A stretch of DNA of 64,000 nt from Hominisplanchenecus murintestinalis (GTDB lineage Bacteria > Bacillota > Clostridia > Lachnospirales > Lachnospiraceae), in contig SRZB01000019.1 in NCBI GenBank assembly GCA_004793585.1, positions 1 through 64,000 on the forward strand. Direction: 5' to 3'. Of this stretch, positions 16,358-25,001 are shown piece by piece. Position 1 is the stretch's first letter, and each line of letters begins with the position of its first letter. The notes below the pieces were generated by a model. The model had not been told where the DNA came from, ran no database searches, and saw nothing but the letters and a program-made list of their open reading frames with translations. The translations under genes and the position numbers were made by a program.

Positions 16358-16813
16358 ATGAAGCTGTCAACCAAAGGAAGATATGGTCTGCGGGCATTGA
16401 TAGACCTGGCAGTTTACAGCGAGGAATCCGCAGTATCCATCGGAAGCATTGCTGCGAGGCAGAAGATTTCGGAAAGTTATCTGGAGCAGCTCATGGCGAA
16501 GCTCAGGAAGGCAGGGCTGGTAGTCAGCATACGGGGCGCAGGAGGAGGCTACAGGCTGGCGCGCCCGGCAGGGGAAATATCTGTGGGAGACATTCTACGT
16601 GCCCTGGAGGGAAACCTGGAAGCCGTGGCGTGCGACGGACTGAAGTCCGACAGAGGATGCGAGGACGCGGATGTGTGCGTGACGAAATATGTCTGGCAGA
16701 AGATTAATGAAAGCATTACCCGGGCGGTGGATGATATCAAGCTGTCCCAACTGGTAGAAGAGGGTAAGAAAGTTAAAAATATAGAACAGCCATGCCAGAA
16801 CGGCTGTAAATGA
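16358..16813 (+). CDS. iscR: Rrf2 family regulator, IscR-like Fe-S sensor
   Basis: 151 residues from the ATG at 16358 (MKLSTKGRYGLRAL), with AAAGGGGGAAG upstream. The N-terminal winged helix carries the recognition region QKISESYLEQLMAKLRKAGLV. Three cysteines, Cys92, Cys101 and Cys107, match the spacing of the cluster-binding loop of IscR-type regulators, and the tail is Cys-rich (QPCQNGC). IscR-type proteins repress cluster-assembly operons when loaded with an Fe-S cluster. It leads iscS, iscU and mnmA, so autoregulation is likely. Cysteine-metabolism regulators such as CymR are close relatives but lack these cysteines. Confidence 0.85.
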   Translation: MKLSTKGRYGLRALIDLAVYSEESAVSIGSIAARQKISESYLEQLMAKLRKAGLVVSIRGAGGGYRLARPAGEISVGDILRALEGNLEAVACDGLKSDRGCEDADVCVTKYVWQKINESITRAVDDIKLSQLVEEGKKVKNIEQPCQNGCK

Positions 16814-16825
16814 GGAGTGATAGAG

Positions 16826-18010
16826 ATGTCAAAATTTATTTATCTGGACAATGCCGCCACCACAAAGGCGGCGCCTGAAGTCGTGGAGGCGATGCTTCCG
16901 TATTTTACAGAGGATTACGGAAACCCCTCCAGCGTTTATGAATTTGCGGGTAAGAGCAGGGAAGCAGTCACGAAGAGCCGTGAGACGATTGCCGATGCCC
17001 TGGGGGCGCAGGCAAATGAGATTTATTTTACTGCGGGAGGCTCAGAGGCAGATAACTGGGCGCTGAAAGCGACAGCTGAAGCATATGAGAGCAAAGGAAA
17101 GCATATCATTACCACAAAGATTGAGCATCATGCAATTCTTCATACAGCAGAGTATTTGGAGAAGAAGGGGTATGAAGTGACATACCTGGATGTAGATGAA
17201 AATGGCGTGGTAAAACTGGAAGAGCTGAAAAAATCTATTCGGCCGGATACGATACTGATTTCCATTATGTTTGCAAATAATGAGATAGGTACAATCCAGC
17301 CGGTGAAAGAAATCGGAGAGATTGCACATGCCAATGGGATTCTGTTCCATACGGACGCTGTACAGGCGTTTGGACAGATACCGATAAAAGTGGATGAATT
17401 TCATATTGACATGCTCAGCGCCAGCGGCCATAAGCTCAACGGGCCAAAAGGTATCGGCTTCTTGTATATCAGAAAAGGAGTAAAAATACGTTCCTTTGTT
17501 CATGGAGGCGCACAGGAGAGAAAGCGCCGGGCGGGAACAGAGAATGTGCCGGGTATCGTTGGGCTTGGCAAGGCGGTGGAACGCGCCATGACTTCTATGG
17601 GAAAGCGGACTGCCCATGAGATAGAAGTGCGGGATTACTTAATTGAGAAAGTCCTTGGGGAGATTCCATATACACGGCTGAATGGGCACAGGACAAATCG
17701 GCTGCCCAATAACATCAATTTCAGTTTTCAGTTTATTGAGGGAGAATCCCTTTTAATTATGCTGGATATGGAAGGAATCTGCGGTTCCAGCGGCTCGGCA
17801 TGTACTTCGGGTTCCCTTGATCCGTCCCATGTGCTTCTGGCTATCGGGCTGCCGCATGAGATTGCTCATGGTTCTCTGCGATTGACACTGAGCGAGGAGA
17901 TTACAAAAGAGGATATGGATTACGTGGCGGATGCGATTAAACGGATTGTGGAAAGATTGCGCAGCATGTCGCCGCTTTATGAGGATTTTATGAAGAAGCA
18001 TAGAAAATAA
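16826..18010 (+). CDS. iscS: Cysteine desulfurase (IscS/NifS family)
   Basis: A PLP enzyme that takes sulfur from L-cysteine as a persulfide for clusters and tRNA thiolation. The ATG at 16826 (MSKFIYLDNAATT) is preferred over an in-frame GTG at 16817, because GAGGAG lies 8 bases before it. It has 394 residues. The PLP lysine is in SASGHKLNGPKGIGFLY. The active-site loop cysteine is in SSGSACTSGSLDPSHV, and the conserved C-terminal RLTLSEE block follows. It is translated 12 bases after the regulator and before iscU. Confidence 0.95.
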   Translation: MSKFIYLDNAATTKAAPEVVEAMLPYFTEDYGNPSSVYEFAGKSREAVTKSRETIADALGAQANEIYFTAGGSEADNWALKATAEAYESKGKHIITTKIEHHAILHTAEYLEKKGYEVTYLDVDENGVVKLEELKKSIRPDTILISIMFANNEIGTIQPVKEIGEIAHANGILFHTDAVQAFGQIPIKVDEFHIDMLSASGHKLNGPKGIGFLYIRKGVKIRSFVHGGAQERKRRAGTENVPGIVGLGKAVERAMTSMGKRTAHEIEVRDYLIEKVLGEIPYTRLNGHRTNRLPNNINFSFQFIEGESLLIMLDMEGICGSSGSACTSGSLDPSHVLLAIGLPHEIAHGSLRLTLSEEITKEDMDYVADAIKRIVERLRSMSPLYEDFMKKHRK

Positions 18011-18038
18011 TAGAGAAAATGCATTTGGAGGAAATCAT

Positions 18039-18482
18039 ATGTACAGCGAAAAAGTTATGGATCATTTTAATAATCCGAGGAATGTCGGAGAGATAGAGGA
18101 TGCCAGTGGCGTGGGGACTGTAGGCAATGCAAAATGCGGCGATATTATGAGGATTTACCTGGATATTGATGAAAATGAGATTATCCGTGATGTAAAATTT
18201 AAGACCTTTGGCTGCGGCGCTGCGGTGGCAACAAGCAGCATGGCGACAGAGCTGGTAAAGGGAAAAAATATCAAAGAAGCTCTTCAGGTAACGAACAAGG
18301 CAGTAATGGAGGCGCTTGATGGTCTTCCGCCCGTAAAAGTCCACTGCTCGCTGCTGGCTGAAGAGGCAATCCATGCGGCGCTTTGGGATTACGCAGAGAA
18401 AAAGGGAATTCAGATAGAAGGCCTGGAAAAGCCGAAATCTGATGTCCATGAAGGAGAAGAGGAAGAAGAGGAAGAATATTAA
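18039..18482 (+). CDS. iscU: Fe-S cluster scaffold protein IscU/NifU-like
   Basis: 147 residues. The three cluster-ligand cysteines lie in NAKCGDIM, FGCGAAVATSS and VHCSLLAEEAIHAAL, and the N-terminus MYSEKVMDHFNNPRNVG is typical. A non-family acidic tail of eleven residues, mostly glutamate (EGEEEEEEEY), ends the protein. Clusters are assembled here from sulfur delivered by the IscS encoded just upstream. The ribosome binding site is TTGGAGGAAATC. The stop codon lies 10 bases before mnmA. Confidence 0.95.
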   Translation: MYSEKVMDHFNNPRNVGEIEDASGVGTVGNAKCGDIMRIYLDIDENEIIRDVKFKTFGCGAAVATSSMATELVKGKNIKEALQVTNKAVMEALDGLPPVKVHCSLLAEEAIHAALWDYAEKKGIQIEGLEKPKSDVHEGEEEEEEEY

Positions 18483-18492
18483 AGGGGTTTCC

Positions 18493-19584
18493 ATGAAAAA
18501 GAAAAAAGTGGTAGTTGGCATGTCTGGCGGTGTAGACTCTTCAGTGGCGGCATATTTATTAAAAGAACAGGGATATGAAGTCATCGGCGTTACGATGCAG
18601 ATTTGGCAGGACGAAGATGAGGCGGCGCAGCAGGAAAACGGGGGATGCTGTGGGCTGAGTGCCGTAGACGATGCCAGGAGGGTGGCACAGGATTTGGGAA
18701 TTCCCTATTACGTGATGAATTTTAAGGCAGAGTTTAAGAAAAATGTGATGGATTATTTCGTTCACGAATATCTCTGCGGCCGGACGCCGAATCCCTGCAT
18801 TGCCTGTAACCGATATGTTAAATGGGAATCTTTGCTCAGGCGCAGTCTGGAAATCGGAGCGGATTATATTGCCACAGGGCATTATGCACGTATCCGCAGG
18901 CTGGAAAATGGCCGTTTGGCACTGGTGAAGTCAGCCACGGAAGCGAAAGACCAGACATATGCGCTTTATAATCTGACCCAGGCTCAGCTTGCCCATACGC
19001 TGATGCCTGTGGGGGAATATACGAAAGATGAGATTCGGAAGCTTGCCGGGCAGATTGGGCTGCGCGTGGCGCATAAGCCGGACAGCCAGGAAATTTGTTT
19101 TGTCCCGGATAAAGATTACGCGCGATTTATTAAAGAGTATACGGGACAGGCTGTCCCGAAAGGGAATTTTATCAATACTGCGGGAGAAATCATAGGCTGC
19201 CATAAAGGGATTATCCACTATACGATTGGGCAGAGGAAAGGATTGAATCTGGCGATGGGGCATCCTGTATTTGTATCAGAAATTCGTTCCAAAACCAATG
19301 AAGTGGTGATTGGGGAAAATAAAGATATTTTCCGCCATACGCTTTATGCAGAAAATCTGAATAAGATGGCGGCGCCGGAGTTTGAGGATGGGATGGCGGT
19401 GTCGGCAAAAATCCGCTATAATCACAAAGGTTCCCCGTGTCGGATAGAAAAAGCCGGGGAAGGGCGGATACGCTGCGTTTTTCAGGAGGCTCAGCGGGCG
19501 GTTACGCCCGGACAGGCTGTGGTATTTTATGATGGGGATTATGTGCTTGGCGGCGGTACGATTATCGGAGCAGGAGAATATTAG
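18493..19584 (+). CDS. mnmA: tRNA-specific 2-thiouridylase MnmA
   Basis: Makes 2-thiouridine at the wobble position of Lys, Glu and Gln tRNAs. The start at 18493 (MKKKKVVVGMSGGVDSS) follows AAAGGGG; an in-frame start inside iscU is unlikely. It has 363 residues. The PP-loop is SGGVDSS. The first catalytic region is NPCIACN with Cys102 and Cys105, and Cys202 is in EICFVPDKDY. The extra cysteine (usual motif NPDxxCN) gives CxxC plus a distant Cys, an arrangement compatible with a bound Fe-S cluster. Co-transcription with iscS and iscU supplies sulfur and clusters. Confidence 0.95.
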   Translation: MKKKKVVVGMSGGVDSSVAAYLLKEQGYEVIGVTMQIWQDEDEAAQQENGGCCGLSAVDDARRVAQDLGIPYYVMNFKAEFKKNVMDYFVHEYLCGRTPNPCIACNRYVKWESLLRRSLEIGADYIATGHYARIRRLENGRLALVKSATEAKDQTYALYNLTQAQLAHTLMPVGEYTKDEIRKLAGQIGLRVAHKPDSQEICFVPDKDYARFIKEYTGQAVPKGNFINTAGEIIGCHKGIIHYTIGQRKGLNLAMGHPVFVSEIRSKTNEVVIGENKDIFRHTLYAENLNKMAAPEFEDGMAVSAKIRYNHKGSPCRIEKAGEGRIRCVFQEAQRAVTPGQAVVFYDGDYVLGGGTIIGAGEY

Positions 19585-19593
19585 AAAGAACAG

Positions 19594-19626
19594 GACTGTT
19601 GCAGAAAATTTTGCAGCGGTCTTTTT
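19594..19626 (+). terminator. Rho-independent terminator of the isc/mnmA operon
   Basis: GACTGTTGCA / TGCAGCGGTC stem with G-U pairs and an AT-rich loop, then TTTTTG, about 10 bases after the mnmA stop codon. Confidence 0.8.
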
Positions 19627-19751
19627 GTATTTCTTTTATAAATCTATGTGAATCGACATAAAAAGCGGGAGTTTGATATAAGAATCTGTACACTTTCTCC
19701 AGATATATCAGATGCGGGTGATGAATATTTGGTAAAAAAGAAATAAAGTGG

Positions 19752-19780
19752 TTGAAAAAAGAGAGTAATTTTAGTAGAAT
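19752..19780 (+). promoter_or_regulatory. Promoter of the EF-G-like gene
   Basis: TTGAAA, 17 bases, TAGAAT. The start codon lies about 65 bases downstream. The rest of the 260-base gap after mnmA shows only the terminator and AT-rich sequence. Confidence 0.7.
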
Positions 19781-19846
19781 ATAGCCATAGACTTAAAAAG
19801 TGGCGGAGTTTCATTCCCAAAGAACTAGAATTGGAGGATTAACAGT

Positions 19847-21937
19847 ATGAATGTTTACACAACTGACAGAATCAGAAACGTCGTGCTTCTTGGACATGGC
19901 GGCGCAGGAAAGACCAGTTTGACCGAGGCAATGGCTTATCTTGGAGGAATTACCAGCAGGCTGGGAAATGTGGCGGAAGGTAATACCATCAGTGATTTTG
20001 ATAAAGAGGAAACAAAAAGAAAGTTTTCCATCAGCACGAGCGTGGTACCAATTAGCTGGGGAGATGTAAAAGTGAATATTCTGGATGCGCCGGGATATTT
20101 TGATTTTGTGGGGGAAGCAGAGGAGGCGGCAGCGGCAGCCGACGCTGCGATTATCGTAGTGTCAGGAAAAAGCGGTGTGGAAGTCGGAACTCAGAAGGCA
20201 TGGGAGTTGTGTGAAAAGTATAAACTGCCCCGTATGTTTTTTATTACGAATATGGACATGGATAATGCCAGTTTCCGTGAGATTGTAGAAAGTTTGACAG
20301 AGTTATATGGAAAGAAAATTGCTCCAATCCATTTCCCGATCCGTGAGAATGAGAAGTTTACAGGATATGTGAACGTGGTAAAGAAAGCCGGAAGGAAGTG
20401 GCTTGACCGCGGAAATAAAGAAGAATGTGAAATTCCGGCATACTCTGAGGAATATCTGGAAAAATACAGGGAGGCGCTGTTGGAAGCGGTAGCCGAAACA
20501 AGTGAAGAGTTTATGGACCGTTATTTTGGCGGTGAGGAGTTTTCAGTGGCTGAAATCATGATGGCTTTGACTGTGAACGTAGAGGCATGCGATATCGTTC
20601 CGGTGGCTATGGGTTCCCCGGTTCAGCTTCGCGGAGTAGCAAATCTGTTGGATGATATTGTACAGTACTTCCCGAGCCCGGACAAGCGCAAGATAGCAGG
20701 AATCAATACAAAGACGAATGAAATCTTTGAGGCAGATTACAATTTTGCAAAGGCAAAATCTGCGCAGGTATTTAAAACGATTGTCGACCCATTCATTGGA
20801 AAATACTCAATGATTAAAGTATGTTCCGGCGTTATCAAAAATGATGACGTACTGTTTAATATTGATAAGGAAGCAGAGCAGCGGCTGAATAAGCTGTACG
20901 TGTTTGAGGGAAGCAAGCCAATCGAGGTGCCGGAGCTTCATGCCGGAGACATCGGGGCAATCGGGAAGCTTGACAAGGCGCGTACAGGAGATACTCTCTC
21001 CACAAAGGCGACGCCGGTTCGCTATGGAAGGATTGAGGTGTCGACACCGTATACATATAAGCGTTATACGGCAAAGAAAAAGGGCGATGAAGATAAGATT
21101 TCCCAGGCTCTTTCCAAGATGATGCATGAGGATTTAACCATGAAAGCGGTCAATGACTCTGAAAACCGTCAGACATTGATTTACGGTATGGGAGACCAGC
21201 ATCTGGATATTATTCAGAGTAAGCTGCTTGGAAAATACAAGCTAGAGATTGAGCTGAGCAAGCCGAAGGTGGCTTTCCGTGAAACAATCCGTAAAAGTTC
21301 AGATGTGGAAGCTAAATATAAGAAGCAGTCTGGCGGACATGGACAGTATGGACATGTTAAGATGCGTTTCTCTCCGCTGGGAGACTTGGAGACTGCATAT
21401 GAGTTTGGGCAGGAAGTTGTGGGAGGCGCTGTTCCGAAGAATTACTTCCCGGCAGTTGAAAAGGGCATTCAGGATTCAGTGCTGAAAGGGCCTCTGGCTG
21501 CATATCCGGTGGTAGGTGTGAAAGCAGTGCTGTATGACGGTTCTTATCATCCGGTGGACTCCTCGGAGATGGCGTTTAAGACAGCGGCAGTCCAGGCGTT
21601 CAAAAAAGGATTTATGGAAGCAGGCCCGGTATTGTTAGAGCCTATTTCTTCTTTGAAAGTGACTGTACCAGACAGGTACACAGGCGATGTCATGGGCGAT
21701 CTGAATAAGCGGCGCGGGCGTGTTTTGGGCATGAATCCTGACCATAAAGGAAACCAGATTATTGAGGCGGATATCCCGACAATGGAGCTGTATGGGTATT
21801 CCACAACGCTGCGATCCATGACAGGCGGCAGCGGTGACTTTGCTTATGAGTTCGCGCGTTATGAGCAGGCGCCAAACGATATTCAGGAAAAAGAAGTGGC
21901 AGCGCGGGCAAGTAAAGTGAACTCCAACGAAGAATAG
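19847..21937 (+). CDS. Elongation factor G-like protein (EF-G paralogue)
   Basis: 696 residues with the full five-domain EF-G layout: GTPase, domain II (about 290-390), III, IV (SGGHGQYGHVKMRFSPL) and V (ending GDFAYEFARYEQAP). G1 is GHGGAGKT and G4 is TNMD in place of NKMD. G3 is DAPGY with Tyr84 where translating EF-G has DTPGH and its catalytic His. Switch I reads ETKRKFSIST rather than ERGITIT. It belongs to the EF-G2-like paralogue group, not to the main str-operon fusA. Its role in translation is unsettled; some bacterial EF-G2 proteins translocate without GTP hydrolysis. It is monocistronic, with its own promoter and terminator. Confidence 0.88.
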   Translation: MNVYTTDRIRNVVLLGHGGAGKTSLTEAMAYLGGITSRLGNVAEGNTISDFDKEETKRKFSISTSVVPISWGDVKVNILDAPGYFDFVGEAEEAAAAADAAIIVVSGKSGVEVGTQKAWELCEKYKLPRMFFITNMDMDNASFREIVESLTELYGKKIAPIHFPIRENEKFTGYVNVVKKAGRKWLDRGNKEECEIPAYSEEYLEKYREALLEAVAETSEEFMDRYFGGEEFSVAEIMMALTVNVEACDIVPVAMGSPVQLRGVANLLDDIVQYFPSPDKRKIAGINTKTNEIFEADYNFAKAKSAQVFKTIVDPFIGKYSMIKVCSGVIKNDDVLFNIDKEAEQRLNKLYVFEGSKPIEVPELHAGDIGAIGKLDKARTGDTLSTKATPVRYGRIEVSTPYTYKRYTAKKKGDEDKISQALSKMMHEDLTMKAVNDSENRQTLIYGMGDQHLDIIQSKLLGKYKLEIELSKPKVAFRETIRKSSDVEAKYKKQSGGHGQYGHVKMRFSPLGDLETAYEFGQEVVGGAVPKNYFPAVEKGIQDSVLKGPLAAYPVVGVKAVLYDGSYHPVDSSEMAFKTAAVQAFKKGFMEAGPVLLEPISSLKVTVPDRYTGDVMGDLNKRRGRVLGMNPDHKGNQIIEADIPTMELYGYSTTLRSMTGGSGDFAYEFARYEQAPNDIQEKEVAARASKVNSNEE

Positions 21938-21956
21938 GGAATAGTATAGACGAAGA

Positions 21957-21989
21957 AAGCTCCCCGTGTAGTTTCACGGGGAGCTTTTT
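21957..21989 (+). terminator. Rho-independent terminator of the EF-G-like gene
   Basis: AAGCTCCCCGTG, a 6-base loop, CACGGGGAGCTTTTTA: a 12-bp stem with a U run. Read in reverse it has AAAGCTCC...GAGCTTTCTTCG, so it can also serve the convergent lipoprotein gene. Confidence 0.92.
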
Positions 21990-22015
21990 AAAATGAAATC
22001 AGATACAACTGCGGT

Positions 22016-23218
22016 TTATTCAGCAGTCTCAGACTCTGTTTCTGCGGCATGAAGATCTTCCGTTTCGAGAAGAAGGTCATCAGAAAGGTCAATGTCTTCG
22101 TCTAAGTATTCGTCATCTAAATCTTCATCATCACCGTAGTATTCATCCTCAGAGATTTCAGTGATTTTTGCATTATCTATCAGGAAATTATAAATTTTTT
22201 CTGTGAGTATTTCATTCATAAGGCTTTCTTTTGATTCTGTTTCTTCATATTCTGCAGCTGATGCGTAGTCATAGAGAGCATAGTTATCTTCCAGATACTT
22301 CTGGTATTCCTCATCGGATACGGAGATATTTTCAGCTGCTGCAATGGCGGCGCAGACCATTTTTTCATTTACAATGCTTTCAATCGTACTTTTTGTCTCT
22401 TCTTCATCCGTGTCAAGATCAGCGACATCTACTCCGAGCATTTCTGCGTACATTTTATTCATAGCGTCATATTCCTGCTTGCATGAATCGTATAGTTCCT
22501 GGGGATATCCGTTAAAGGTGGAATTCTCCATAACCTGAGACAGGGCGTCCATTCCGGCTGTAGAGCGGTTGTCGCTTTCGAGGCTCGCTAAAAGCTCTTT
22601 TTTGGTGCCCTCTTCGTATTCAGCGGTAGTCTTGTAGTCAGTAACGCCGGCTATGAATTCGTCCGAATATTCGGGAAGGCTCTTTTCGGAAACGCTGTTT
22701 ACCGTAACTGTGAATACGGCGTCTTTATCGGGAGCATCTTCCTCAACAGTGTCCTCTATATAATCAGCGGGTACGGAGACATTCAGGTCTTTTGTTTCAC
22801 CGGATTTCATACCGACGATCTGAGACTCCAAATCGTCCAGAAGATAGCCGCTTCCAAGTTCCAGCTCAAAGTCTTCGGCTGAGCCTCCGTCAAACTCCTG
22901 GCCGTCGATTTTTCCGGTATAGTTAATATTGACAGTATCTCCTTCTGCGGCGCCCCGGTCTGAAATGGGAGTGTAAACTGCGTTGTCCTCCAGCAGCATG
23001 TCAATTTCATCATCGACCATATCATCGGTAACTTCTGCTTTGATAAGCTGTACGTCCAGCCCTTTGTATTCGCCCAGTGTAACATACTCCTCATAAGATT
23101 CTGTGGAAGCGTTTGCACCAGTGGCGGAAGATTCTGTGGAACCGTCCTTTTCGGAACAGCCTGCCAGAAGGCTGACGGTGCAGATGGCTGTTGCCAATAA
23201 CAGTACTTTTCTTTTCAT
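22016..23218 (-). CDS. Trigger-factor-like FKBP-type prolyl isomerase lipoprotein
   Basis: 400 residues from the ATG at 23218 (MKRKVLLLATAICTV), preceded by AAAGGATACC. A signal peptide ends in the lipobox LLAGC, so it is anchored outside the membrane. An FKBP domain follows (GDTVNINYTGKIDGQEFDGG ... LGSGYLLDDLESQIVGMKSG, about 95-200). A trigger-factor C-terminal-like chaperone region comes next, and then an acidic tail (EDEYYGDDEDLDDEYLDEDI). It lacks the ribosome-binding motif of cytosolic trigger factor, which fits a secreted folding catalyst. Clostridia often encode several such proteins. It is probably monocistronic, and it converges with the EF-G-like gene. Confidence 0.88.
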   Translation of the reverse strand: MKRKVLLLATAICTVSLLAGCSEKDGSTESSATGANASTESYEEYVTLGEYKGLDVQLIKAEVTDDMVDDEIDMLLEDNAVYTPISDRGAAEGDTVNINYTGKIDGQEFDGGSAEDFELELGSGYLLDDLESQIVGMKSGETKDLNVSVPADYIEDTVEEDAPDKDAVFTVTVNSVSEKSLPEYSDEFIAGVTDYKTTAEYEEGTKKELLASLESDNRSTAGMDALSQVMENSTFNGYPQELYDSCKQEYDAMNKMYAEMLGVDVADLDTDEEETKSTIESIVNEKMVCAAIAAAENISVSDEEYQKYLEDNYALYDYASAAEYEETESKESLMNEILTEKIYNFLIDNAKITEISEDEYYGDDEDLDDEYLDEDIDLSDDLLLETEDLHAAETESETAE

Positions 23219-23321
23219 TGTTTGGTATCCTTTCTTTAGATTATTCATGCGCTTGTACAACTATAGCATAAAAATTTGAAAAAAGTGTGGACAAAGCTAT
23301 AAAAAATTTCTAAAACAGGTA

Positions 23322-23350
23322 TGGAAAAACGAAGAAAGGTATGCTATAAT
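23322..23350 (+). promoter_or_regulatory. Promoter of the SCIFF operon
   Basis: TGGAAA, 17 bases, TATAAT with an extended TG (TGCTATAAT). The strong -10 lies 34 bases before the peptide start codon. Confidence 0.7.
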
Positions 23351-23383
23351 ACAGAAAGTTTAATTATGTAAGGAGGCTGAGTG

Positions 23384-23527
23384 ATGAAGCACGTAAGAAC
23401 TTTGAATACACAGAGCTTGCAGAAAACTGTGAAAAAAGGCGGCTGCGGTGAGTGCCAGACATCTTGCCAGTCAGCATGTAAGACATCCTGTACTGTTGGA
23501 AATCAGAGCTGCGAAAATAATAAATAA
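23384..23527 (+). CDS. scfA: SCIFF ranthipeptide precursor (six Cys in forty-five)
   Basis: A 47-residue ribosomal peptide precursor. The N-terminal leader is MKHVRTLNTQSLQKT. The core holds six cysteines at residues 21, 24, 28, 32, 36 and 43, in the spacing typical of SCIFF peptides (GGCGECQTSCQSACKTSC). The family is nearly universal in Clostridia and is crosslinked by thioethers from Cys to the gamma carbon of acceptor residues, often Thr. The acceptors here would be the Thr or Ser residues between the cysteines. The ribosome binding site is AAGGAGG, 7 bases before the ATG. The maturase gene follows 97 bases later. The biological function of SCIFF peptides is not settled; quorum-type signalling has been proposed. 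Confidence 0.95.
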   Translation: MKHVRTLNTQSLQKTVKKGGCGECQTSCQSACKTSCTVGNQSCENNK

Positions 23528-23543
23528 GATAGAAGAGAATCAG

Positions 23544-23570
23544 TAAGCAGCGGACACTGTTCGCTGCTTA
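23544..23570 (+). terminator. Partial terminator/attenuator between the SCIFF peptide and its maturase
   Basis: TAAGCAGCG, 9 bases, CGCTGCTTA, followed by TTAG only. A stable 9-bp stem without a full U tract could give partial termination or protect the 3' end of the peptide mRNA, keeping peptide above enzyme. Confidence 0.55.
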
Positions 23571-23624
23571 TTAGTTCAGGTATGGGAAAATTGTGTTATT
23601 TTTGATTTAGAAAGGGGATTTACT

Positions 23625-24998
23625 GTGATCCATCAGTACAGGAGCAATGGTTATAATATCGTCATGGATATTAACAGCGGGGCTGTACATATTGTTGACG
23701 ATGTTGTTTATGATGTGCTTCCGCTCCTGGAGGAAAAGAAGAGGGAGGAAGACATCCTGGCGGTTCTTTCAGGAAAATATTCGGAAGAAGCGGTTCGGGA
23801 GGCTCTTTCTGAATGCAGGGAGCTGGAAGAGGCGGGCGTCCTGTTTACGGAGGATGTCTATGAGAATGCTATCGAAAATTTTTCGCACCGTCCTACAGTG
23901 GTGAAAGCGCTTTGCCTGCATATTGCCCATGACTGCAACCTGGCATGCCGCTATTGCTTTGCGGAAGAGGGAGAATATCACGGCAGAAGGGCGCTTATGA
24001 GTTTTGAGGTGGGGAAACAGGCGCTTGATTTCCTGATTGCGAATTCCGGAAATAGGAGAAATCTGGAAGTGGATTTTTTTGGAGGCGAACCGCTGATGAA
24101 CTGGCAGGTTGTGAAAGACTTGGTGAAGTACGGCAGGGAGCAGGAGAAGAAGCATGGAAAGAATTTCCGCTTTACACTGACAACGAATGGAGTACTATTA
24201 GATGATGAGGTCATGGAGTTCTGCAACCGGGAGATGGCGAATGTGGTTCTCAGCATCGACGGGCGGAAAGAAGTCCATGATTTTATGCGCCCGTTCCGGA
24301 AAGGAAAAGGCAGCTATGATTTGATTGTACCGAAATTCCGCAAATTTGCAGAGAGCAGAAATCAGGATAGATATTATGTCAGGGGGACGTTTACCCGGCA
24401 TAATCTGGATTTTGCGAAGGATGTGCTGCATCTGGCGGATTTGGGATTTAAGCAGATTTCCGTGGAGCCGGTGGTGGCGCTGCCGGAGGAGGAATATGCG
24501 CTTCGGGAAGAGGATATTCCACAGATTTGCGAAGAATATGACAGGCTGGCAGCAGAGATGATAAAGAGGCATAGAGAGGGAAAGGAGTTTAACTTTTTCC
24601 ACTTTATGATAGATTTGACAGGCGGGCCGTGTGTGTACAAACGGTTATCGGGCTGTGGCTCGGGCACGGAATACCTGGCAGTGACCCCGTGGGGGGATTT
24701 CTATCCCTGCCATCAGTTCGTGGGAGAGGAAGCGTTTCTTATGGGAAATGTTTTTGACGGGCTGAAAGCATCGGAGCTTCAGGAGGAGTTTAAAGGCTGC
24801 AATGTATACGCGAAAGAAAAGTGCAGGAACTGTTTTGCAAAGTTCTACTGCAGCGGCGGGTGTGCGGCAAATGCGTATAAATTCCACGGCTCCATTAATG
24901 ACGCATACGACGTCGGCTGCGAACTGCAGAGAAAGCGGATTGAGTGTGCAGTCATGATAAAAGCCGCGTTAGCGGAGGAAGATGAAAAGGAGAAATAA
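23625..24998 (+). CDS. scfB: Radical SAM/SPASM SCIFF peptide maturase
   Basis: 457 residues, initiated at GTG 23625 after AAAGGGG. An N-terminal peptide-binding region (RRE-like, about 1-90) precedes the radical SAM core with its [4Fe-4S] motif CNLACRYC (Cys104, 108, 111). The partner motif FFGGEPLMNW follows. The C-terminal SPASM domain for two auxiliary clusters has GPCVYKRLSGCGSG, FYPCHQF, CRNCFAKFYCSGGC and a late CELQRKRIEC. It forms the thioether bonds of the SCIFF peptide encoded just upstream. SecDF starts 3 bases after its stop codon, so the two are translated together. This gene order recurs in Clostridia. Confidence 0.95.
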   Translation: MIHQYRSNGYNIVMDINSGAVHIVDDVVYDVLPLLEEKKREEDILAVLSGKYSEEAVREALSECRELEEAGVLFTEDVYENAIENFSHRPTVVKALCLHIAHDCNLACRYCFAEEGEYHGRRALMSFEVGKQALDFLIANSGNRRNLEVDFFGGEPLMNWQVVKDLVKYGREQEKKHGKNFRFTLTTNGVLLDDEVMEFCNREMANVVLSIDGRKEVHDFMRPFRKGKGSYDLIVPKFRKFAESRNQDRYYVRGTFTRHNLDFAKDVLHLADLGFKQISVEPVVALPEEEYALREEDIPQICEEYDRLAAEMIKRHREGKEFNFFHFMIDLTGGPCVYKRLSGCGSGTEYLAVTPWGDFYPCHQFVGEEAFLMGNVFDGLKASELQEEFKGCNVYAKEKCRNCFAKFYCSGGCAANAYKFHGSINDAYDVGCELQRKRIECAVMIKAALAEEDEKEK

Positions 24999-25001
24999 GC
25001 G

